The notes under the pieces were generated by a model. It was not told the DNA's origin. It searched no databases and saw only the letters and a program-made list of their open reading frames with translations. The translations under genes were made by a program, and so were the position numbers. From contig JBAYOD010000015.1 of the NCBI GenBank assembly GCA_041678445.1, positions 1 through 26,575 on the forward strand: a stretch of 26,575 nucleotides of DNA. The letters are read 5' to 3'. Position 1 is the stretch's first letter. Each line of letters begins with the position of its first letter. Source of the DNA: Zeimonas sp041678445 (GTDB lineage Bacteria > Pseudomonadota > Gammaproteobacteria > Burkholderiales > Burkholderiaceae_E). Positions 6,143 to 15,149 of the stretch are shown here, piece after piece.

Positions 6143-7582
6143 TCAGGCGTGTTCACCCACCCGCACGATCTTCAGCGTGTTGGTGCCGCCCGACTTGCCG
6201 ATCGGCTCGCCGATGGTGAGCACGATCAGGTCGCCGCGCTCGACGATGCCGGCTTCGAGCAGCCGCTGCTGGGCTTCGAGCAGCAGCGCCTCGCGCTCGC
6301 GCGCGTGGTAGTTCATCAGCAGCGGATGCACTTCGCGGTACAGGCACATCCGGCGCCGGCTCGACTCCAGCGGCGTCAGCGCATAGATCGGCACGCCTGA
6401 ATCGAGCCGCGACATCCAGAGCGCGGTCGACCCGGATTCGGTCAGCGCCACGACTGCCTTCACCTTCATGTGGTGGGCGACGAACAGTGCGCTCATCGCG
6501 ATCGACTGGTCGATGCGCGAGAAGCTGCGGTGCAGGAACTCCTTGTCGAAGGAACTGACCTCGGAGCGGTCGGCTTCGACGCAGACCCGGGCCATGGCCT
6601 CGATCGTCTCGACCGGATAGCGGCCGGCGGCGGTTTCGGCCGACAGCATCACCGCGTCGGTGCCGTCGAGCACCGCGTTGGCCACGTCCGAGACCTCGGC
6701 GCGGGTCGGCACCGGCGCCTCGATCATCGACTCCATCATCTGGGTGGCGGTGATCGTGATCCGGTTCAACTCGCGGGCCATGCGGATCATCCGCTTCTGC
6801 AGCGCCGGCACCGCGGCGTCGCCGACCTCCACTGCCAGGTCGCCGCGGGCGACCATGATGCCGTCGGAAGCCTGCAGGATCTCCTCGAGCTTGCCGATGG
6901 CCTCGTAGCGCTCGATCTTCGCGATCATCAAGGCCTTGCCGCCGGCGGCGCGCACCAGTTCGCGCGCCATGTACATGTCGGCCGCGTTCTTGGGGAAGGA
7001 CACCGCGATGAAGTCCGCCTTGAAGGCGACCGCGGCCTTGATGTCCTCCATGTCCTTCGACGTGAGCGCCGGGGCCGACAGGCCGCCGCCCTGGCGGTTG
7101 ATGCCCTTGCGGTTCGACAGGGTACCGCCCTGGGTGACCGTGCATTCGATGGTCGTTGCCGTGACCCGGTCGACCCGCATCATCATCCGGCCATCGTTGA
7201 GCAGCAGCGTATCGCCGGGCGCCACGTCGTTGACCAGTTCCGGGTAGTCGAGCCCGACCCGGCCCTGGTCGCCCAGCTCGCAGTCGACATCCAGGACGAA
7301 TCGGTCGCCGACCGCCAGTTCGACCTGGCCATCGGCGAAACGGCCGATGCGGATCTTCGGCCCCTGCAGGTCGGCCAGCACACCGACGCCCCGCCCCAGG
7401 CGCTCGGCCGTCTCGCGGACCAGGCCGACGACCCGCGTATGCTCGTCGGCCGAGCCATGGGAGAAATTGACGCGAACGACATCGACGCCGGCCCGGAGCA
7501 TGCGCTCGAGGACGACCGGATCGTTCGAGGCGGGACCCAGCGTCGCGACGATCTTGGTCGCGCGCGGCACAGGTATGAACAT
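6143..7582 (-). CDS. pyk: Pyruvate kinase
   Basis: This 479-residue protein transfers phosphate from phosphoenolpyruvate to ADP in the last step of glycolysis. The N-terminus RATKIVATLGPAS, the beta-domain entrance VLADLQGPKIRIG (68-80), catalytic Lys222 and Glu224 in MIAKIER, the metal-binding GIMVARGDLAVEVG (241-254) and TATQMMESMIEAPVPTRAEVSDVANAVLDGTDAVMLS (278-313) are all intact. The C-terminal regulatory domain is present. The gene lies 66 nt downstream of pgk on the same strand. A weak GAGG precedes the ATG, and a 9-bp inverted repeat ends exactly at the start codon, which may limit translation. A GTG four codons on is a less likely start. Confidence 0.96.
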   Translation of the reverse strand: MFIPVPRATKIVATLGPASNDPVVLERMLRAGVDVVRVNFSHGSADEHTRVVGLVRETAERLGRGVGVLADLQGPKIRIGRFADGQVELAVGDRFVLDVDCELGDQGRVGLDYPELVNDVAPGDTLLLNDGRMMMRVDRVTATTIECTVTQGGTLSNRKGINRQGGGLSAPALTSKDMEDIKAAVAFKADFIAVSFPKNAADMYMARELVRAAGGKALMIAKIERYEAIGKLEEILQASDGIMVARGDLAVEVGDAAVPALQKRMIRMARELNRITITATQMMESMIEAPVPTRAEVSDVANAVLDGTDAVMLSAETAAGRYPVETIEAMARVCVEADRSEVSSFDKEFLHRSFSRIDQSIAMSALFVAHHMKVKAVVALTESGSTALWMSRLDSGVPIYALTPLESSRRRMCLYREVHPLLMNYHAREREALLLEAQQRLLEAGIVERGDLIVLTIGEPIGKSGGTNTLKIVRVGEHA

Positions 7583-7631
7583 GGATGGCTGCCTCGTGAT
7601 CGTTATCGGGGGGATGCGGATCCAGCCATCC
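7583..7631 (-). promoter_or_regulatory. Inverted repeat enclosing the pyk ribosome binding site
   Basis: GGATGGCTG (7583-7591) and CAGCCATCC (7623-7631) are perfect 9-bp arms separated by 31 nt, in the pgk-pyk gap. In the mRNA the 3' arm ends immediately before the pyk AUG, and the GAGG ribosome binding element lies in the loop just before that arm. A translational control role is inferred. Confidence 0.4.
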
Positions 7632-7648
7632 TACCCGAGAGCGAGCCG

Positions 7649-9846
<2,198 letters not shown>

Positions 9847-9913
9847 GGCAGTCTTTCCAGGAGATTGAGAACGTGAGGGAATCGGTGAGGCTTCGGGAAT
9901 CGGCCTGGCCTGG

Positions 9914-11983
9914 TCAGGCCTGCTCGGGTCTGGCCAGCACGCCGCGCACCGTTTCGGCCAGCTTCTCGGCAGTGAACCCGAAGTGCCGGAACAGGTCGCC
10001 GGCCGGGGCCGACTCGCCGAAGCTGTCCAGGCCGAGCACGGCATCGCAGCGATACTTCCACCAGAAATCGCTGACCCCGGCTTCGACGGCCACCCGCCGC
10101 AGCCCCCGGGGCAGCACGGCGTTCTTCCAGGCCGTGTCCTGACGGTCGAACAGGTTGGTGCAGGGCATCGAGACGATGCGCACCTCGATGCCGTCGGCGG
10201 CCAGCAGCTCGCGCGCCGCCAGCGCCAGCCCGACCTCGGAGCCGGTGGCGATGATGATGGCCTGCGCGGCTTCGGCATCGCGCAGCACGTAGCCGCCGCG
10301 CCGGATCGCGTCGATCTGGCCTTCCGAGCGCGTCACGAAGGGCACCGCCTGGCGCGTGAACAGCAGCGCGCCCGGACCGTCGGCGCGCATGATCGCCTCG
10401 GACCAGGCGATGATGCTCTCGACCGGATCGCAGGGCCGCCAGACGTCCAGGTTCGGGATCAGCCGCAGCGAGGCTGCGTGCTCGACCGCCTGGTGCGTCG
10501 GACCATCCTCGCCCAGCCCGATCGAGTCGTGGGTGTAGACGAAGATCACCCGCTGCTTCATCAGCGCCGCCATGCGCAGCGCATTGCGGGCGTAGTCGGA
10601 GAAGGTCAGGAAGGTGCCGCCGTACGGGATGAAGCCGCCGTGCAGCGCCAGGCCGTTGAGCATCGCGCTCATGCCGAATTCGCGCACGCCGAAATTGATG
10701 TGGCGGGCGTCACCGGCGGGCGCGTCGCTGCGCAGCGCGACCGCGCCCTTGAAGTCGGTCAGATTGCTGCCGGTCAGGTCGGCCGAACCGCCGACCAGCT
10801 CCGGCACGGCCGGTCCGAAATGATTCAGCGCGTTCTGCGAAGCCTTGCGGGTGGCGATCGATTCGCCCTTGGCCAGGGCTTCGGCCAGGGCGGCATCGAG
10901 CGCGTCGTCGAAGCTGGCGGGCAGCTGGCCGCTCATGCGCCGCTCGAACTCGGCGGCCAGCTCCGGATAGCGGGCCGCGTAATCGTCGAACAGCGTCTGC
11001 CAGGCTGCTTCACGGGCCGCACCGTCGGCGCGGGCGTCCCAGGCGGCGCGGACTGCGGCGGGGATCTCGAACGGCGGATGGGGCCAGCCGATCGCCGCGC
11101 GGGTCGCCGCGATCTCGTCCTTGCCGAGCGGCTCGCCATGCGCCTTGGCCGTATCGACCCGGTTCGGCGAACCCTTGCCGATATGCGTGCGGCACTGGAT
11201 CAGGGTCGGCGCGAACACGCCGTCGCGACCCCTGGCCGCCCAGTCGCGCGCCGTTGCGATCGCGGCATCGAGCGCCGCCACGTCATGGCCGTCGACGTCG
11301 GCAATCACGTGCCAGCCGTAGGCCTGGAAGCGGCGTACCGTGTCGTCGCCGAACCAGTGGCGCACTTCGCCGTCGATCGAGATGCCGTTGTCGTCGTACA
11401 GCACGACGAGCCTGGCCAGCTTGAGTGTGCCGGCCAGCGAACAGACCTCGTGCGAGATGCCTTCCATCAGGCAACCGTCGCCGGCGAACACCCAGGTCAG
11501 GTGGTCGACGATCGCAAAACCCTCGCGGTTGAAGCGGTCGGCCAGCATCTTCTCGGCCAGCGCCATGCCGACCGCGTTGGCCAGCCCCTGGCCGAGCGGA
11601 CCGGTGGTCGTTTCCACGCCCGGCGTCACGCCCACTTCGGGGTGCCCGGGCGTCTTCGAGTGCAGCTTGCGGAAGTTGCGCAGCTCATCGATGGACAGGC
11701 CGTAGCCGGTCAGATGCAGCAGCGCGTACAGCAGCATCGAGCCATGGCCATTGGACAGCACGAAGCGGTCGCGGTCGGCCCAGTGCGGATTGGCCGGGTT
11801 GTGTTTCAGGTGACGCGACCACAGCGCCAGCGCGACCTCGGCCATCCCCATCGGCATGCCCGGATGGCCCGAATTGGCCTGCTGGACGGCGTCCATCGCC
11901 AGGGCCCGGATCGCACCGGCCATCTCGGCCGCACTGGGACTGCCTTGGGGATTGCGCTCGGGATTGCGCTCGGAGTTGCGCAT
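9914..11983 (-). CDS. tkt: Transketolase
   Basis: This 689-residue thiamine diphosphate enzyme moves two-carbon units between sugar phosphates in the pentose phosphate and Calvin pathways. Visible motifs are ANSGHPGMPMGMAE (36-49), LSNGHGSMLLYALLHLTGY (76-94), the ThDP/metal-binding GDGCLMEGISHEV (168-180) with DDNGISIDG (197-205), and the transketolase signature GEDGPTHQAVEH. The start at 11983 follows AAGGAAGCAGGT, a usable ribosome binding site; a longer frame upstream would cross the promoter. The N-terminus carries a short ERNP-ERNP micro-repeat not seen in most homologues. It appears to be the first gene of the tkt-gap-pgk-pyk unit. Confidence 0.95.
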   Translation of the reverse strand: MRNSERNPERNPQGSPSAAEMAGAIRALAMDAVQQANSGHPGMPMGMAEVALALWSRHLKHNPANPHWADRDRFVLSNGHGSMLLYALLHLTGYGLSIDELRNFRKLHSKTPGHPEVGVTPGVETTTGPLGQGLANAVGMALAEKMLADRFNREGFAIVDHLTWVFAGDGCLMEGISHEVCSLAGTLKLARLVVLYDDNGISIDGEVRHWFGDDTVRRFQAYGWHVIADVDGHDVAALDAAIATARDWAARGRDGVFAPTLIQCRTHIGKGSPNRVDTAKAHGEPLGKDEIAATRAAIGWPHPPFEIPAAVRAAWDARADGAAREAAWQTLFDDYAARYPELAAEFERRMSGQLPASFDDALDAALAEALAKGESIATRKASQNALNHFGPAVPELVGGSADLTGSNLTDFKGAVALRSDAPAGDARHINFGVREFGMSAMLNGLALHGGFIPYGGTFLTFSDYARNALRMAALMKQRVIFVYTHDSIGLGEDGPTHQAVEHAASLRLIPNLDVWRPCDPVESIIAWSEAIMRADGPGALLFTRQAVPFVTRSEGQIDAIRRGGYVLRDAEAAQAIIIATGSEVGLALAARELLAADGIEVRIVSMPCTNLFDRQDTAWKNAVLPRGLRRVAVEAGVSDFWWKYRCDAVLGLDSFGESAPAGDLFRHFGFTAEKLAETVRGVLARPEQA

Positions 11984-12050
11984 ACCTGCTTCCTTGGTCG
12001 AAATTCGGGGAACGTCCGGGCACGGCCCGGCGCACCGGATCAAACCCTTG

Positions 12051-12056
12051 ATTCTA
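12051..12056 (-). promoter_or_regulatory. Candidate -10 box for the tkt-gap-pgk-pyk unit
   Basis: The minus strand reads TAGAAT, 67 bp before the tkt start codon, within the 149-bp divergent region shared with the polyamine gene. No convincing -35 box is seen. The expected leader contains a tight hairpin, CCGGGC-CGT-GCCCGG (12016-12030). Confidence 0.4.
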
Positions 12057-12101
12057 GCAAACGCCCTCGGGAGACCGTCCTGGAAGGATGCCTCGGTTTG
12101 A

Positions 12102-12107
12102 TACAAT
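12102..12107 (+). promoter_or_regulatory. Candidate -10 box for the speD-speE fusion gene
   Basis: TACAAT lies 25 bp before the ATG at 12133, in the context GATACAATTTGCGG common in Burkholderiales promoters. A start site about 7 bp on would leave a 19-nt leader and would exclude the upstream in-frame ATG at 12088 as a start. The -35 region is weak. Confidence 0.5.
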
Positions 12108-12132
12108 TTGCGGTTTTCCGGTTGATCTGATC

Positions 12133-13383
12133 ATGCAGGGATTGCATCTGACCGCCGATCTGTACGGATGCCAGTGCGACGCGTCCCTGCTGATCGAAGC
12201 GGATTCTCTGGCCCGGCTCTGCCGCCAGGCAGTGGCCGATGCCGGCCTGACCATCGTCGACGAGAAATTCTTCACCTTTCCCGACTGGGACGGACAGCCG
12301 GGCGGTGTCACCGGCGCGGTCCTGCTCGCCGAGTCGCATCTGGCCCTCCACACCTGGCCCGAGCGCAACGGCGTCACGCTCGACGTCTACGTCTGCAATT
12401 TCTCGACCGACAATTCGCCGAAGGCCGAACAGCTGCTCGACGACCTGATCGTTGCCTTCGCCCCGCACCAGCAGAACACCAACCGCATCCTGCGCGGCTC
12501 CAGCGATCCGGACAGCCGCGCCGACGAACTGCTGCTCGAATGGGTGAATCCGGACGCCGCCTATGGCTTCCGGGTAAGCCGCCGACTCGAGACGGTCCGC
12601 ACCCCCTACCAGCTGCTCGAGGTCTTCGAGACGCCGCAGTGGGGCAGGCTGTTCCGTCTCGACGGCCGCTACATGACTTCCGAGCGCGACGAGTTCTACT
12701 ACCACGAGCCGATCGTGCACACGGCCGCGCTGACCCACCCGGCCCCGCGCTCGGCGCTGGTGATCGGGGGTGGCGACGGCGGTTCCAGCGAAGAACTGCT
12801 CAAGCACCCGACGATGCAGCGGGTCGTGATGGCCGAGCTCGACGGCGAGGTCGTGCGCATGGCGCGCCAGCACCTCGGGAAGGTGCACCGTGGCGCCTTC
12901 GACGATCCGCGGCTGCAACTCGAGATCGGCGACGGCCGCCAGCATGTCGAACGCCTGGCCGCCGACCCCGACGGCGAACGCTTCGACCTGGTCGTCCTCG
13001 ACCTGACCGATCCCGACACGCCTGCCCACGCGCTGTACACGCGCGAGTTCTTTGCGCTGCTCAAGCAGGTGCTCGCACCGGGCGGGGCCGTCACGCTGCA
13101 CATCGGTTCGCCGGTCTACACGACCGAACTGGTCACGCGGCTGTGCTCCGACCTGCGCGCCGTGTTCGGCATCGTGCGCCCGTTCGGCCTGTACGTTCCA
13201 CTGTACGGCAGCTACTGGGGCATGGCCTGCGCCTCCGACACGCTCGATCCGCTCGCGCTCGACCCGACGGGCGCCGAACAGCGGATCGCCGAGCGCGGGA
13301 TCGCCGACCTGCAGTACTACAACGGCGACGTGCACCGGGCGCTGTTCGCGCTGCCGAACTTCTACCGCAAGCTGGTCGGCTGA
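12133..13383 (+). CDS. Fused S-adenosylmethionine decarboxylase-spermidine synthase
   Basis: This 416-residue protein carries two consecutive polyamine enzymes. Residues 1-125 are a prokaryotic pyruvoyl-type AdoMet decarboxylase (SpeD): LHLTADLYGC, then LAESHLALHTWPE, with self-cleavage expected before Ser68 to generate the pyruvoyl group, His73, and Cys88 in DVYVCNF. Residues from about 135 are spermidine synthase (SpeE): TSERDEFYYHEPIVH (182-196), the nucleotide-binding VIGGGDGGSSEELLKHP (210-226), MAELDGEVV and VVLDLTDPDTPAHALYTREFF with catalytic Asp290/Asp293. The fusion makes decarboxylated AdoMet and uses it to convert putrescine to spermidine. The start at 12133 matches SpeD N-termini, but no ribosome binding site is visible. 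rsmE follows after 73 nt. Confidence 0.9.
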   Translation: MQGLHLTADLYGCQCDASLLIEADSLARLCRQAVADAGLTIVDEKFFTFPDWDGQPGGVTGAVLLAESHLALHTWPERNGVTLDVYVCNFSTDNSPKAEQLLDDLIVAFAPHQQNTNRILRGSSDPDSRADELLLEWVNPDAAYGFRVSRRLETVRTPYQLLEVFETPQWGRLFRLDGRYMTSERDEFYYHEPIVHTAALTHPAPRSALVIGGGDGGSSEELLKHPTMQRVVMAELDGEVVRMARQHLGKVHRGAFDDPRLQLEIGDGRQHVERLAADPDGERFDLVVLDLTDPDTPAHALYTREFFALLKQVLAPGGAVTLHIGSPVYTTELVTRLCSDLRAVFGIVRPFGLYVPLYGSYWGMACASDTLDPLALDPTGAEQRIAERGIADLQYYNGDVHRALFALPNFYRKLVG

Positions 13384-13456
13384 GCAGGCCTGGACCGACC
13401 GGCCCTGCGCTCCGACCTGCCCCGCCCTCTCGCCCCATCCGCCGGCAAGCGCTGAC

Positions 13457-14296
13457 ATGGCTCTGACCCGCGTGCTGTTCGATCCAGAGGATGGCCATCC
13501 GGGGGCCGGCCATCCGGGGGCCGGCCATCCGGGGGCCGGCCGTCCGGGAGCCGGCGCCACGCCGCTGGCACCCGGGGCGCTGCTCACCCTCGACCCCCGA
13601 CGCTCGCATCACCTGGCACGGGTGCTGCGGCTGGCGCCGGGAGCGGTGCTCGAGGTTTTCGACGGACAGGGCCGGCGTTTCGCCGCGCGGCTGACCCGGG
13701 CCGACCCGAAAGCCTGTCTGGTGCAGCTCGAACAGCGACTCGAGCGCGACACCGAAAGCCCGCTGCCGATCACGCTGGCGCAATGCCTGTCGAGCGCCGA
13801 CCGGATGGACTGGACGATCGAGAAAGCCGTCGAACTGGGCGTGCACGCCATCGCGCCGCTGGCCTCGGCGCGCGCCCAGACCCGGCTGACGGCCGAACGG
13901 GCAGCGCGCCGGATCGAACACTGGCAGCGAATCATCGAGGCGGCCTGCATGCAGTGCGACCGCGCCCGGCTGCCGACACTGGCCCCGATCCGCCCGTTCG
14001 CCGAGTTCGTCACCGCGCCTGCCGGCGGGGCCCGCCGTTTCGTGCTCTCACCGGGAGCCGCCACGCCGCTGGCCCGGGTCGGCCTCGCAGCACAGACCCC
14101 GGATCCGGTCGTGCTGCTGGTCGGTCCCGAATCCGGGTTCAGCGATGCCGAGCGGGCGCAGGCGGTAAGCGCCGGTTTCGAGGCCGTTTCGCTGGGCCCG
14201 CGCGTGCTGCGCACCGAAACCGCGGGCCTGGCCGCGATCGCGGTGCTTCAGGCCCTGGCCGGAGACTTCCGAACGGCCGCCCCACCCACCGAATAG
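13457..14296 (+). CDS. rsmE: 16S rRNA (uracil-1498-N3)-methyltransferase RsmE with repeat insertion
   Basis: This 279-residue SPOUT methyltransferase uses AdoMet to methylate N3 of U1498 in 16S rRNA. An N-terminal PUA-like domain (TRVLFDPE, then SHHLARVLRLAPG) is followed by EKAVELGVHAIAPL (122-135), the knot motif LLVGPESGFSDAE (220-232) and SLGPRVLRTETAGLAAI (245-261). All expected motifs are intact. The oddity is a Gly-His-Pro-Gly-Ala repeat at residues 13-32, between the first strand and the first helix, encoded by four 15-bp tandem units. Its last 49 nt overlap the convergent barstar gene. The ATG at 13457 has no strong ribosome binding site, so it may be coupled to the upstream gene. 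Confidence 0.92.
   Translation: MALTRVLFDPEDGHPGAGHPGAGHPGAGRPGAGATPLAPGALLTLDPRRSHHLARVLRLAPGAVLEVFDGQGRRFAARLTRADPKACLVQLEQRLERDTESPLPITLAQCLSSADRMDWTIEKAVELGVHAIAPLASARAQTRLTAERAARRIEHWQRIIEAACMQCDRARLPTLAPIRPFAEFVTAPAGGARRFVLSPGAATPLARVGLAAQTPDPVVLLVGPESGFSDAERAQAVSAGFEAVSLGPRVLRTETAGLAAIAVLQALAGDFRTAAPPTE
13493..13552 (+). repeat. 15-bp tandem repeat (4 units) inside rsmE
   Basis: The unit GGCCATCCGGGGGCC occurs three times without change (13493-13507, 13508-13522, 13523-13537). A fourth copy with two substitutions follows at 13538-13552. The unit length is a multiple of three and encodes GHPGA, so copy changes keep the reading frame. It is a coding minisatellite, not a CRISPR array. 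Confidence 0.95.
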
Positions 14297-14682
14297 AAGA
14301 CCCGGAAGGCGGTGTCCTGGTCGTAGAAGAAGTCGGCCGCATCGCGAAAGACGTCGAGCAGCGCATTGCGCTGCTCGCGCCCGTAGCCCTCGCAGTCGGG
14401 CAGATTCCTGAGGATCACCAGGAATCCCGGCTGCTCGGCATCCGACAGCGGCTTCAGGTCGGTGACGCAGTCGTACAGGGCGTCGAGGTTGCCGCCGAAA
14501 TACGCAGGGAAGGCGAACGCCTCCGCGATGGCGGCCAGCACGTCCTCGCGGCCGGTGGCCCCGGCGAAGTCGACGGCCAGCAGGCGCTGGTCGGCACGTT
14601 CGGCAGCCCGCCTCAGCGAGTCGCCGTCGTAGGCGTCGAGCGGCAATACGGCATGAGGCGGGATGTTGCTCAAGGCACCCAT
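14248..14682 (-). CDS. Barstar-family ribonuclease inhibitor
   Basis: This 144-residue cytoplasmic protein contains a barstar domain. FPAYFGGNLDALYDCVTDL (58-76) aligns with the barnase-binding helix of barstar; the two aspartates that contact the RNase active site correspond to Asp67 and Asp71, and the tryptophan between them is Tyr70. The end FRVFYSVG matches barstar-related proteins. It starts 4 nt downstream of a secreted guanyl-specific RNase gene, behind a GGAGTGAG site, which strongly suggests that it protects the cell from that RNase. The C-terminal extension past SVGG overlaps the 3' end of rsmE on the other strand. Confidence 0.88.
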   Translation of the reverse strand: MGALSNIPPHAVLPLDAYDGDSLRRAAERADQRLLAVDFAGATGREDVLAAIAEAFAFPAYFGGNLDALYDCVTDLKPLSDAEQPGFLVILRNLPDCEGYGREQRNALLDVFRDAADFFYDQDTAFRVFYSVGGAAVRKSPARA

Positions 14683-14686
14683 CTTC

Positions 14687-15070
14687 TCACTCCCTGATCC
14701 GCCTGGAGCTGCGGTAGTGATCGTCGGTGTACCAGAAGACAGCGTCGGTACGGGGATTGCCACCGACGACGATCCGGCGCGCGCCGCGATCTCGCGCACC
14801 CGGGGTCGGCACCGTGTATTCCTTGTAGTGACCGCGCGGCTTGGCGGGCAGCAGGCGCTCGCGGTTGAAGAAGGTCGTGCCGTCCCGGGCATAGGGAAAA
14901 GGCCCGCCCCGGAGGATCAGCGCGTGAACCTGCCGGGCTTCGGGCGGCAGCGCCGCCAGCGCAACCACGCCGGGATCGAGCAGATCCCGGCTTTCGACGC
15001 GCGGCGAGCAGGCGCTGGCGATGACGGCCAGGACCAGACACAGGACAGCGAGCAGCCGGTTCGGATTCAT
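14687..15070 (-). CDS. Secreted guanyl-specific ribonuclease (RNase Sa/barnase-like, N1/T1 family)
   Basis: This 127-residue protein has an N-terminal export signal (about 1-21) ending in an IASAC lipobox-like motif, so it may be a lipoprotein or a cleaved secreted protein. The mature part matches Streptomyces RNase Sa: LPPEA, GGPFPYARDGTTFFNRE, YKEYTVPTPGARDRGARRIVVG and DDHYRSSRRI. Predicted catalytic residues are Glu84, Arg95, Arg99 and His118, all present. It cleaves RNA after guanosine. A TACCAT -10-like box ends 6 nt before the ATG, so leaderless initiation is possible. The next gene is its probable barstar inhibitor. Confidence 0.9.
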   Translation of the reverse strand: MNPNRLLAVLCLVLAVIASACSPRVESRDLLDPGVVALAALPPEARQVHALILRGGPFPYARDGTTFFNRERLLPAKPRGHYKEYTVPTPGARDRGARRIVVGGNPRTDAVFWYTDDHYRSSRRIRE

Positions 15071-15149
15071 GCGGGCATGGTAAACGGCTTCCGCGCCCCA
15101 GGGAACGGATGGCCCGGATCGGCGCGACCCTGCCTCGCCGTCGCTGCGC

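Noticed and set aside
9877..9903. Direct repeat GGGAATCGG (9877-9885 and 9895-9903) in the tkt-gap gap
   Set aside because: It is only nine bases with a single 18-bp step and no symmetry or promoter context, so it is too weak to interpret.
12088..12132. Upstream ATG that would extend the speD-speE fusion by 15 residues
   Set aside because: The added residues do not match SpeD N-termini, and the -10 box at 12102-12107 would place transcription start after this ATG.
13493..13552. CRISPR-like short direct repeats
   Set aside because: The units are contiguous with no spacers, are 15 bp long and encode in-frame GHPGA repeats of RsmE.
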